The translations under genes were made by a program, and so were the position numbers. From BOG-938 sp048498155 (lineage in GTDB: Bacteria > Pseudomonadota > Alphaproteobacteria > Caulobacterales > Caulobacteraceae): a stretch of 64,000 bases of DNA. Of the stretch, positions 1-7,163 are shown one piece after another. The stretch is from contig JBEHYN010000001.1 of NCBI GenBank assembly GCA_048498155.1, positions 1 through 64,000 of the forward strand. Reading direction: 5' to 3'. The stretch's first letter is position 1. Every line of letters starts with the position of its first letter. The notes beneath the pieces are model-generated. The model worked only from the letters and a program-made list of their open reading frames with translations, made no database searches and had not been told where the DNA came from.

Positions 1-118
1 GTCGAAACTCAAGACTGAAACTTCGGTGGACCTTGGACATCGTTCTCTCCGAGAGAACTGTCCCCTATTTCCACTGTCTCATTCCAGGGGTGCACTCCAA
101 GCACCTGTCACCCGATGG

Positions 119-2944
119 CTACGCCGACCCCGCCTTCGTCTCCCCACACGCCGTGCAAACCAGCCCCTGGCCCTTATGCGTCATCGTCAACCCGCCGCAG
201 CTGGGGCAGACGTCGGCGCTGGCCTCGGCCGGCGCGGCCTTGCGGCCGCCCACCGGCAGGAACAGCAGGTTGTCCGGCGCCGAGCCCCTGGCGAAGCCCT
301 TGGAGATGAAGCGGGAGGCGGGCTGAAGCGCGTCCTCCGCATCCTCATCGCCAAGGTCAGGCGCGCCCTTGCCGTGGCCCAGGCCGTCGGCGTTGAACTC
401 GCCCGGGTCGCCATTGGCCAGGTCCTGGCGGTCCAGATAGGACACGCCCAACTCGCGGAAAATGTAGTCCAGGATCGAGGTGGCCGAGCGGATGGAGTCG
501 TTGCCCGTCACCGGCCCGGCCGGCTCGAACCGCGTGTAGACGAATGCGTCGACGAACTCGTCCAGGGGCACGCCGTATTGTAGGCCGATAGAGATGGCGA
601 TGGCGAAATTGTTCATCAGGCTGCGGAAGGCGGCGCCTTCCTTGTGCATGTCCAGGAAGATTTCGCCCAGCTCGCCGTCATCATATTCGCCGGTGTGCAG
701 ATAGACCTTGTGCCCGCCGACCGAGGCTTTCTGGATATAGCCCTTGCGCCGGTCCGGCAGCTTGCGCCGCGTGCGGTCGCGCTCGACCACCTTTTCCACC
801 ACGCGCTCAGTGACCACCGGAGCCGGCCCCGGACGGCGCATAGGCGGCTCGTCGGCGGCGGGCAGCTCAAGGCTCATGCCGCCTGGCGCGGCCTGTCGCG
901 TCATACTCACGGCTCTCAGCCCGGCCCGGGCCGCTGCGGCCTGCAGCTTAACGGCCTCGGCGGGCGCATCGGTCCAGGCCAGGGTCAGGCCGATCTGGCT
1001 GGGCGCGCCGCTGAAGGGCTCCACTGCCGCGATCATGGCGATCAAGGCCGGGGTCCCGATGTCTTCGGCGGCCAGGAAGGGCGCGCTCTGGGCTTCGCTT
1101 AAGGCCTCGAACCCGGCCAGGCTTCCGGCGCCGCAGGCAAAGGCTTGGGCTTGCTCGATCTGGTCGGATGAAAAGCCCGCAAAGGCCAACACGTCGAAGG
1201 CGGGGTCGGCCAGGTCCTGCGCCGTGGCGCCCAGAACATCGCCGACGAAGCCGGCGCCGATCACGGCGGGCGCAAAGGCGGCGCGCAGGTCGCGCAGGAT
1301 CGGCAGCATCTGTTCGGCTAAACCGATCTCATGCTCGGTGAAGCCGCGCGCCTCCAGCGCCTTGTGGTCTATGCCCGGCGCGTCGCGCAGGCTGGCCTCG
1401 CCCAATAGGCGCCGTTCAGCGGCGCGCAGATCCGCGCCCAACCGCTGCAAACCCGCCATGGCTGCATGTGAGATGTGAGGGATCAGCAGGTCGTCCTGGC
1501 TCTCGGCGAAGATCAGGGGGCCGGACCAGGGTTGGGGGCCGATGGGTTCGCCGCCCAGTCTCAGGGTGAGCTCTGCATCGTCAAACAGGGCGACGGTTTC
1601 GGCGTGGCGCAGACCACTTTGGGTCGCCGCCTTCAGCGCCTTGGCGAATACGGCGCGGGCGGGGGTGTCTTTGGCCAGGGCGGCTTGATGCTTGAGCGCG
1701 GCCAGCTTGTCGGCCCGGTCGGCGTCATAGTCGGGGTAGGGGCCTAGCGCGTGCGCGAGCTCGGCCGAAGCCAGGGTCGATGCAGCGGCGAGGATCGCGA
1801 ACAGGTCTCGCGCCGCGCTCTGGCCTGCCGCTGAGCCATAGGCCAGGCCGCGAACGGCCAAGACATCGCCCAGCCCCGCCAGGGTCAGGCCGAGGGGTCG
1901 AAAGGCCGTCCGCCGCGCGGCGGCGGCGTAGTCGGGGGCGAATCCGGCGGACAGTTCAATCTCCAAGGCCACGGTCCAAAGGCGCGCGCAGGCGTCCAGA
2001 CCGTCCGCGTCGATCTCGCCGTCCGGATCCATGAAGCCGGCCAGATCGATAGCCGCTCGGGGCGCCGTGGCGGCCCGTTCCAGGGCTTCGGCGTCTTGCA
2101 GATCGAAGGCGAGGGCCAGGCTCGCGCCTTCCCAGGCGGCGAAGGCGGCGGCGGTGGCTTCGGGGCATCCACTCTGCACCAGCTCGCGGGGCGCGCAGAG
2201 CACCAGCGGCGGGCGGAACGCGGACTGCGGTTCGGCTGCGGGCCAACCGACTTGTCCGCTCGAGGCCAGGCCTATGGCGTTGAGGATCAGGGCGTCCGGC
2301 GCTCCGGCGTCACGCGCCGCTCGGGCCGCGCGGCCCAGGGCGAGGTTGCGCAGGGGATCGGCGCAGGCCGCGCCATCGCCCTCGCATCGCTGCACCGCCG
2401 CCACCACCTCGGCCAGCCGGTCGGCCACCAGGCGAGCGCCGGCGGCGGCGGCCTGCAAGGCGCGCTTGGCGGAAACCTGCCGCGCGAGGGCAGGGGCGAA
2501 TTCGATATCGTCCAGTTGGACCACCTGCGGGGCGATGGGCGGAGCATCTTCGCCACTGAGGCGTGCGCCTACTTTCAAGCCCTGGGCGGGGGCGGCCTGA
2601 CCGCGCGCCAGGCTGGCGAATAGGGCCCGGCGAAAGGCGATGGCGTCATCGGCTCCTTCGAACAGGCCGAGCTTAAGACCCCAAGCGGCGGCGCGTCGGG
2701 CATAGCGGTCGGGGCCTTCGGCCAACAAAGGGTCGTATGGAGTGTGCGGCGCCAGCGCGTCGGGCAAGTCGATAGCGGGAAAATCGCCGGCCAGACCGTT
2801 GGCCCAGTCCAGCCAAGCTTCGACGCGGGCGCTGGGCCAATCGCGCGGGGCGACCACGGCCTCGATGCGGTCCGTTCGCTCGATCCGGCGCAGCGCCAGA
2901 TCGGGCCCCGGCTCCGACCCGGATTCGCCATTTTCAAACCGCAT
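119..2944 (-). CDS. NrdJ-like TSCPD-domain protein, probably catalytically inactive class II ribonucleotide reductase paralogue
   Basis: The protein is 941 aa and starts at ATG 2944 with GGAGG at 2951-2955. From about residue 300 onward it follows the vitamin B12-dependent ribonucleotide reductase NrdJ. One stretch reads ARLWTVALEI then FRPLGLTLAGLGDVL and ELAHALGPYPDYD, another HKALEARGFTEHEIG, and another PAFDVLAFAGFSSDQIEQA. A well conserved TSCPD-type C-terminal domain begins near residue 725 (RRKLPDRRKGYIQKASVGGH, later EYDDGELGEIFLDMHKEG). It ends in a zinc-ribbon-like CPSCG...CTACG. The hallmark active-site segments (NPCSEY/CNL and the NPCG region) are not visible: the equivalent stretches read RAAIDLAGF and FLAAEDIGTPAL. 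It is also about 250 aa shorter than the usual enzyme of about 1200 aa. NrdR-like boxes lie upstream. I infer a regulatory or structural paralogue of NrdJ; membership of the NrdJ family is confident, the function is unknown. Confidence 0.8.
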   Translation of the reverse strand: MRFENGESGSEPGPDLALRRIERTDRIEAVVAPRDWPSARVEAWLDWANGLAGDFPAIDLPDALAPHTPYDPLLAEGPDRYARRAAAWGLKLGLFEGADDAIAFRRALFASLARGQAAPAQGLKVGARLSGEDAPPIAPQVVQLDDIEFAPALARQVSAKRALQAAAAGARLVADRLAEVVAAVQRCEGDGAACADPLRNLALGRAARAARDAGAPDALILNAIGLASSGQVGWPAAEPQSAFRPPLVLCAPRELVQSGCPEATAAAFAAWEGASLALAFDLQDAEALERAATAPRAAIDLAGFMDPDGEIDADGLDACARLWTVALEIELSAGFAPDYAAAARRTAFRPLGLTLAGLGDVLAVRGLAYGSAAGQSAARDLFAILAAASTLASAELAHALGPYPDYDADRADKLAALKHQAALAKDTPARAVFAKALKAATQSGLRHAETVALFDDAELTLRLGGEPIGPQPWSGPLIFAESQDDLLIPHISHAAMAGLQRLGADLRAAERRLLGEASLRDAPGIDHKALEARGFTEHEIGLAEQMLPILRDLRAAFAPAVIGAGFVGDVLGATAQDLADPAFDVLAFAGFSSDQIEQAQAFACGAGSLAGFEALSEAQSAPFLAAEDIGTPALIAMIAAVEPFSGAPSQIGLTLAWTDAPAEAVKLQAAAARAGLRAVSMTRQAAPGGMSLELPAADEPPMRRPGPAPVVTERVVEKVVERDRTRRKLPDRRKGYIQKASVGGHKVYLHTGEYDDGELGEIFLDMHKEGAAFRSLMNNFAIAISIGLQYGVPLDEFVDAFVYTRFEPAGPVTGNDSIRSATSILDYIFRELGVSYLDRQDLANGDPGEFNADGLGHGKGAPDLGDEDAEDALQPASRFISKGFARGSAPDNLLFLPVGGRKAAPAEASADVCPSCGGLTMTHKGQGLVCTACGETKAGSA

Positions 2945-3008
2945 AATCGGCCTCCGTCGCCCACGGGCGCTCCAGCACGACCAAACTAGGGCCCGCTGGC
3001 AGCAAGTT

Positions 3009-3055
3009 CAAATAGATGTTGGGGTCATTGGCGTCATATCCACAATATGTTGCGT
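3009..3055. promoter_or_regulatory. Tandem NrdR-box-like sites
   Basis: The 16-mer at 3040-3055 (CCACAATATGTTGCGT) matches the NrdR consensus acaCwAtATaTwGtGt at 13 of 16 positions. A weaker 16-mer at 3009-3024 (CAAATAGATGTTGGGG) matches at 9 of 16. They are exactly 31 bp apart, the helical spacing usual for paired NrdR boxes. They lie 65-111 bp upstream of the NrdJ-like gene on the minus strand and more than 120 bp before the NDUFA12 gene on the plus strand. The match was scored by eye; the second box alone would not be convincing. Confidence 0.55.
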
Positions 3056-3177
3056 CTGTATCTGCAAATTGCCTCGGAACGCGCGGCTGGACGGGCCTGG
3101 ACCCGGCCCCTATAGTCGAGCCGCTGGCGGGCCGGATTCAAACTGGCCCGATCTCCTTGTCGGAAAGCGATATTGCT

Positions 3178-3573
3178 GTGTTGAAAGCGATTTTTACCTG
3201 GTGGAACGGCGTTACGATCGGCGCCTGGATCACTATCAAAAAGAGCAGCACCTTCGTGGGCGAGGACGAGGCGGGCAACCGCTACTTCGAAGCCCGAACC
3301 AACAAGGGCAGCTATGACCAGCGCAAGCGGCGCTATGTGATCTACAAGGGCTATGCGGAGGCCTCCAAGATCTCGCCCGATTGGCACGGCTGGATGCACT
3401 ACACCTTTGACGAACCGCCGACGGTCGAGCCGTTCAAGGTCAAGTCCTGGGAAAAGCCCCACGTGCCGAACCTAACCGGCACCATCAACGCCTGGCGGCC
3501 CAAGGGCTCGATCGCCCGGGGCGGCCAGCGGCCGGATGCGACCGGGGACTATCAAGCCTGGAAGCCGAAATAG
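3178..3573 (+). CDS. NDUFA12-like NADH:ubiquinone oxidoreductase 17.2 kDa subunit
   Basis: This 131-aa protein is the bacterial counterpart of the supernumerary complex I subunit NDUFA12 (17.2 kDa), which alphaproteobacteria share with mitochondria and which is peripheral to the matrix/cytoplasmic side of the enzyme. The diagnostic N-terminus is IFTWWNGVTIGAWITIKK, followed by the FVGEDEAGNRYFEAR segment and the basic, tryptophan- and proline-rich core (KRRYVIYKGYAEASKISPDWHGWMHY, here quoted in part). The longest frame starts upstream at 3016, but the family starts just before the WW motif, so GTG 3178 (or TTG 3181) is preferred; GGAAAG about 13 bases upstream is a modest ribosome site. It is followed 5 bp later by the DUF2155 gene, a common alphaproteobacterial pairing. 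Confidence 0.85.
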   Translation: MLKAIFTWWNGVTIGAWITIKKSSTFVGEDEAGNRYFEARTNKGSYDQRKRRYVIYKGYAEASKISPDWHGWMHYTFDEPPTVEPFKVKSWEKPHVPNLTGTINAWRPKGSIARGGQRPDATGDYQAWKPK

Positions 3574-3578
3574 CCGCC

Positions 3579-4166
3579 ATGCGCTTAGTTTGCCTCGGCG
3601 CGGCCTTGACGGCCTTTATGGCCCTGGCCGGCTCACCGGTCGTGGCCCAGACCCCTGGGGGCGGCGACGAAACCTCTCAGCTTCTGGAGGGGACCGTGCC
3701 GGCGGACCATAACTACGCTAGGCCGCCCCAGACCCCGCCCCCGCCTGGCAAACCGGCGGTCATGGCGCCCGTCCAGGACGGCGCCGCTTCGGACGCGCCC
3801 CCTGCCAAGGTGGTCCCGCCCGCCAAGCGGCCCCGCCGCAACGCGGCGATCCTGCAGGCCCTGGACAAGGTCACGGCCGAGACCCTGAGGTTTGAGGCCG
3901 AAGTCAACCAGCCCGTCCGCTACAAGGATCTGGTGTTCACGGTGCATGCCTGCGAGGACAGCGCGCCGGACGAGGCCCAGCCGGGCTCATTCGCCCACAT
4001 CGAAATCGATTCCCAACCCAAGGCGCCGCCGGGGGAGGCCCCCCCGCCCGCCCGTCAGCTGTTTCGCGGCTGGCTGTTCTCCAACGCTCCGGGGGTCAAT
4101 CCCTTCCAGCACCCGGTCTATGACGCCTGGCTGATCGCCTGCAAGACCGCCGCGCCGGGCTCATAG
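3579..4166 (+). CDS. DUF2155 domain-containing exported protein
   Basis: The protein is 195 aa with an N-terminal signal peptide (about residues 1-23, hydrophobic core followed by VVAQ), a proline-rich linker (residues 45-80) and a C-terminal DUF2155 domain from about residue 86 (RNAAILQALDKVTAET). That domain has two cysteines that could form a disulfide (HACED and LIACKT). Its biochemical role is unknown; it is likely periplasmic. It sits 5 bp downstream of the NDUFA12-like gene and so is probably co-transcribed with it. Its last 49 bp overlap the 3' end of the convergent aat gene; both C-termini look family-like, so the overlap is probably real. Confidence 0.75.
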   Translation: MRLVCLGAALTAFMALAGSPVVAQTPGGGDETSQLLEGTVPADHNYARPPQTPPPPGKPAVMAPVQDGAASDAPPAKVVPPAKRPRRNAAILQALDKVTAETLRFEAEVNQPVRYKDLVFTVHACEDSAPDEAQPGSFAHIEIDSQPKAPPGEAPPPARQLFRGWLFSNAPGVNPFQHPVYDAWLIACKTAAPGS

Positions 4167-4768
4167 GCCGGCAAGAGATAGAAATCGCCCTGGTGCTCCA
4201 GCGCGGCGTTCAGTCGCCGCTTGTAGTCCGCCCGCGATACCGCCTGGGCGCCGAATTGCGACAGGTGATCGGTCAGAAACTGGGTGTCCAGCAGCTGGAA
4301 GCCGCCGACCCTCAACCGCGCCACGAGATGGGCCAGGGCCACCTTTGACGCATCGCGCTCCAGCGAGAACATGCTCTCGCCGAAAAACGCTGCGCCGATC
4401 GCCACGCCGTAAAGCCCGCCCACCAGCTGACTGCCCCGCCAGCATTCCAAGCTGTGACCGGCGCCGCGCACAAACAGCTCGCGGTACAGCTCCTGGATTG
4501 GGCGGTTGATCCAGGTGTCGGGCCGGTCCGGCTGGGCGGCGGCGCAGGCCAACACCACCTGTTCAAACGCGGTATCGATGCGGACTTGATACAGGTCGGA
4601 ACGGATGGTGCGCGCCAGCCGTCGGGGCACATGGAAGCCTTCCAGGGGCAAGACTCCCCGCTCGGCCGGGTCGATCAGGAAGATCTTGTCGTCCTCGCGC
4701 GTGTCCGCCATGGGGAACACGCCGCGTTCGTAGCAGTCCAGCAGGTCCTCGGCAGTGAAGGCCTTCAC
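4118..4768 (-). CDS. aat: Leucyl/phenylalanyl-tRNA--protein transferase
   Basis: The enzyme moves Leu or Phe from aminoacyl-tRNA onto proteins with N-terminal Arg or Lys, making them ClpS/ClpAP substrates of the N-end rule pathway. Family signatures are FTAEDLLDCYERGVFPMAD at the N-terminus, ERGVLPLEGFHVPRRLAR, TWINRPIQELYRELF, GHSLECWRGSQLVGGLYGV, FFGESMFS and LLDTQFLTDHL. The start chosen is GTG 4768 (216 aa), because AGGAG sits 8 bases upstream (4777-4781) and the product then begins like other Aat proteins; a longer frame begins at TTG 4792. The gene follows aroQ after 30 bp. In related genomes accB-accC commonly lie between these two genes, and they are absent here. Confidence 0.93.
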   Translation of the reverse strand: MKAFTAEDLLDCYERGVFPMADTREDDKIFLIDPAERGVLPLEGFHVPRRLARTIRSDLYQVRIDTAFEQVVLACAAAQPDRPDTWINRPIQELYRELFVRGAGHSLECWRGSQLVGGLYGVAIGAAFFGESMFSLERDASKVALAHLVARLRVGGFQLLDTQFLTDHLSQFGAQAVSRADYKRRLNAALEHQGDFYLLPAYEPGAAVLQAISQAS

Positions 4769-4798
4769 GCGATAGGCTCCTGGCGCTCCCAAGCGGAC

Positions 4799-5242
4799 CT
4801 AATGCGCCTTGGCCAATTGGGCCGCCGCTTCGATCGCCAGCACATAGCTCTGGGCGCCGAATCCGGAAATCAGGCCCTTAGCGGCCAAGGAGACGTAGGT
4901 CTGGTGGCGGAAAGCCTCCCGCGTGGCCAGATGTGACAGGTGGCACTCGACGATGGGAATGGACAACAGCTTGAGCGCATCGAGCAGGGCCACCGAGGTA
5001 TGGCCGAACCCGGCGGGGTTAATCACCAGGGCGCTAGCCTTCAGCCGCGCCTCCTGCACCCAGTCGATCAACTCGCCCTCATGGTTGCTCTGGCGGAACT
5101 CCACCTGCAAACCCAAGGCCTTGGCGCGGGACTCACACAGCGCTTGGATATCGGCCAGGGTCTGCGAGCCGTAGATATCCGGCTCGCGTTGGCCCAGCAT
5201 GTTGAGGTTGGGCCCGTTCAGGACATAGATCGGCTTGGTCAT
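4799..5242 (-). CDS. aroQ: Type II 3-dehydroquinate dehydratase
   Basis: The enzyme removes water from 3-dehydroquinate in the shikimate pathway. At 147 aa from ATG 5242 it has the normal length of this dodecameric family. Motifs include the N-terminal YVLNGPNLNMLGQREPDIYG with the catalytic loop Arg and Tyr, RQSNHEGELIDWV, LVINPAGFGHTSVAL and VECHLSHLATREAFRHQ with the catalytic His. A TTG 12 bases upstream in the same frame is possible but ATG 5242 gives the canonical start and has GGTGAG upstream. It is transcribed towards aat and away from thiS. Confidence 0.95.
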   Translation of the reverse strand: MTKPIYVLNGPNLNMLGQREPDIYGSQTLADIQALCESRAKALGLQVEFRQSNHEGELIDWVQEARLKASALVINPAGFGHTSVALLDALKLLSIPIVECHLSHLATREAFRHQTYVSLAAKGLISGFGAQSYVLAIEAAAQLAKAH

Positions 5243-5304
5243 CGGGCTCACCAATGGATTCGAGCGACTTGTAACTTTCGCGGGGCGGGGTCACAAGCTC
5301 AAGG

Positions 5305-5323
5305 GCCGGACGCCCTGTCCGGC
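5305..5323. other. Perfect hairpin just ahead of thiS
   Basis: GCCGGAC (5305-5311) and GTCCGGC (5317-5323) form a 7-bp stem with a 5-nt loop, ending 7 bases before the thiS Shine-Dalgarno GGAG (5331-5334). It could be a leader hairpin or a piece of an intergenic repeat. No CTGAGA-type TPP riboswitch core is visible in the 98 bp between aroQ and thiS. Confidence 0.4.
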
Positions 5324-5340
5324 GAGGCCTGGAGCGCGGC

Positions 5341-5541
5341 ATGAAACTGTGGGTCAATGGCGAAGAACGCGGGTTTGATGCGGCCGGCGACGTGCAGACC
5401 CTCATCGCCGCCCTGGGTTTGGACGCGCGCAAGGTGGCCATCGAGCGCAACCTGGAAATCGTGCCCCGCTCCTCCTATGCCGCCACCGCCCTGACCGAAG
5501 GCGACCGCATTGAGATTGTCCACTTCATCGGAGGCGGCTGA
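5341..5541 (+). CDS. thiS: Sulfur carrier protein ThiS
   Basis: A 66-aa ubiquitin-like protein that carries sulfur as a C-terminal thiocarboxylate for thiazole formation in thiamine synthesis. It begins MKLWVNGEERGFD and ends in the obligatory Gly-Gly (HFIGGG). GGAG 6 bases upstream supports ATG 5341. The stop is followed after 1 base by the thiG start, so the two partners are translated together. Confidence 0.93.
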   Translation: MKLWVNGEERGFDAAGDVQTLIAALGLDARKVAIERNLEIVPRSSYAATALTEGDRIEIVHFIGGG

Positions 5542-5542
5542 C

Positions 5543-6337
5543 ATGAATGCCCCGGGTCATCCCCTCGCCGAAGACACTTGGACGGTCGCCGGACGCGCTT
5601 TCCAATCGCGCCTGATCGTGGGCACCGGCAAGTACAAGGACTATGCCCTGAACGCCGCGGCCGTCGAGGCGGCGGGGGCGGAGATGGTCACCGTGGCCGT
5701 GCGCCGAGTGAACCTGTCGGATCCTAATCAGCCCATGCTGGTGGATTTCATCGATCCCAAGCGCTTCACCTATCTGCCCAACACCGCCGGCTGCTTCACT
5801 GGCGAGGAGGCCGTTCGCACCCTGCGCCTGGCGCGCGAGGCGGGCGGTTGGGACCTGGTCAAGCTGGAGGTGCTGTCCAACACCGCCCACCTCTACCCCG
5901 ACATGGAAGAGACCCTGCGCGCCCTTAAGTTGCTGGTTTCCGAGGGCTTTCAGGTGATGGTCTATTGCACCGACGACGTGGTCTACGCGCAAAAGCTGGA
6001 AGAGGCCGGCGCCGCCGCCATCATGCCGGCTGCCGCCCCCATCGGCTCAGGCCTGGGCATCCAGAACCGCGTCAACATCCGCCTGATCGTCGAACAGGCC
6101 AAGGTCCCGGTGGTGGTGGACGCGGGCGTCGGTACGCCGTCGGACGCCGTCCTAGCCATGGAACTGGGCTGCGACGCGGTGCTGATGAACACCGCCATCG
6201 CCGGCGCGAAGGACCCGGTGCGCATGGCGCGCGCCATGAAGCATGCGGTGATCGCGGGCAGGGAAGGGTATCTGGCCGGGCGGATGGCCAAGCGGCTGTA
6301 CGCCGACCCGTCCTCGCCGTTGGCGGGGCTCATTTAG
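5543..6337 (+). CDS. thiG: Thiazole synthase ThiG
   Basis: ThiG condenses 1-deoxyxylulose 5-phosphate, dehydroglycine and ThiS thiocarboxylate to the thiazole phosphate of thiamine. The 264-aa TIM-barrel protein shows RLIVGTGKYKDY near the N-terminus, the Schiff-base lysine in DLVKLEVLSN, and the phosphate-binding loops AAPIGSGLGIQN and VDAGVGTPSDAVLAMELGCD. ATG 5543 is chosen, one base after thiS; an in-frame start inside thiS is unlikely. The usual companions thiO, thiE and thiC are not in the window. Confidence 0.95.
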   Translation: MNAPGHPLAEDTWTVAGRAFQSRLIVGTGKYKDYALNAAAVEAAGAEMVTVAVRRVNLSDPNQPMLVDFIDPKRFTYLPNTAGCFTGEEAVRTLRLAREAGGWDLVKLEVLSNTAHLYPDMEETLRALKLLVSEGFQVMVYCTDDVVYAQKLEEAGAAAIMPAAAPIGSGLGIQNRVNIRLIVEQAKVPVVVDAGVGTPSDAVLAMELGCDAVLMNTAIAGAKDPVRMARAMKHAVIAGREGYLAGRMAKRLYADPSSPLAGLI

Positions 6338-6481
6338 GCGAGCGCTGGGGCTCAATAATCTCGCTTGCGGCCGGCGCCTTCAGGGAGACCCGTTTGTCCC
6401 CTGAATCTGAGATGATTACGCAATTGATATGCCATCGCCGAAATTCTAATCCCTTTGCCGTATCAGACAGGAGCGACGACC

Positions 6482-7099
6482 ATGGGCAGCGCGGTGATCG
6501 GACGTCGAAGCCTGCTGGGCGCCGCAGGGGCGGCGGCGTTGGCGCCGCGCCGGGCGAGAGCGGCCAGAGCCCTGCCCAAGGTGGCGATTCACACGGCCAA
6601 GGGGACGATCGTGGTCGAACTGGAGTCCGGCCGCGCGCCGATCACCAGCGCCAATTTCCTGCACTACGTCGACACCAAGCTGTTCGATGACGGCCAGATC
6701 TACCGGGCCTCGCGCTCGGTCGGCCAACCGCCGGGCAACGGCACGATCCAGGGCTGGCCCAACCCGCTGACCGTGCGCCGCTATCCGCCGATCGCCCACG
6801 AGAGCACCACCCACACCGGGATCATCCACGACACTGGCGCGATCTCGATGGGCCGTTACGGCCCCGGCTCCGCCACCGCCGACTTCTTCATCTGCGCCAG
6901 TCCGCAGCCCTATCTGGACGCCCACCCCGAGGATAAGGGCGACAACCTGGGCTACGCCGCCTTCGGCCACGTGGTTTCAGGCATGGACGTTGTGCTCAAG
7001 ATCCTGGCCCTGCCGACCAACGGCAAGGCCTATATCAAGGAGATGCGGGGCCAGATCCTGACCAAGCCGGTGCCGGTCCTCACCATGCGCCGGGCTTAG
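6482..7099 (+). CDS. Cyclophilin-type peptidyl-prolyl cis-trans isomerase, Tat-exported
   Basis: A 205-aa protein predicted to speed proline isomerisation during folding in the periplasm. The cyclophilin domain covers about residues 33-200 (TAKGTIVVELESGRAPIT, FLHYVDTKLFDDGQIYRA, DTGAISMGRYGPGSATADFF, YAAFGHVVSGMDVV). Like other bacterial members it departs from the classic FHRVI motif (IYRAS here). The N-terminus IGRRSLLGAAGAAALAPRRA has a twin-arginine motif (RRSLL) and a short hydrophobic stretch, implying Tat export. ATG 6482 has AGGAGCG upstream; a frame extension to 6455 lacks such a site. It stands alone between thiG and a repeat-containing convergent junction. Confidence 0.85.
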   Translation: MGSAVIGRRSLLGAAGAAALAPRRARAARALPKVAIHTAKGTIVVELESGRAPITSANFLHYVDTKLFDDGQIYRASRSVGQPPGNGTIQGWPNPLTVRRYPPIAHESTTHTGIIHDTGAISMGRYGPGSATADFFICASPQPYLDAHPEDKGDNLGYAAFGHVVSGMDVVLKILALPTNGKAYIKEMRGQILTKPVPVLTMRRA

Positions 7100-7107
7100 G
7101 CGAGGCA

Positions 7108-7146
7108 AGTCCTGGACAGGACTGGGGCCCCCCGACTCCGCGGGGG
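7108..7146. terminator. Paired hairpins between convergent genes
   Basis: Two inverted repeats lie in the 64-bp gap between the cyclophilin gene and the convergent 7164-7877 gene: AGTCCTG/CAGGACT (7108-7123, 2-nt loop) and CCCCCG/CGGGGG (7129-7146, 6-nt loop). There is no T-run, so this is a terminator by position only. The AGTCCTGTCC words recur in other intergenic repeats of the window. Confidence 0.45.
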
Positions 7147-7163
7147 ATGAGAGGATCATTGGA

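Noticed and set aside
1..118. A gene in the first 118 bases
   Set aside because: Only short overlapping frames occur, which continue as shadows of the NrdJ-like gene; nothing recognisable is seen.
3016..3177. N-terminal extension of the NDUFA12-like protein
   Set aside because: The extra 54 residues are not family-like and would run over the NrdR-like box; the family begins near the WWNG motif.
5243..5340. TPP riboswitch before thiS
   Set aside because: The leader is too short and lacks the CTGAGA and other conserved core bases.
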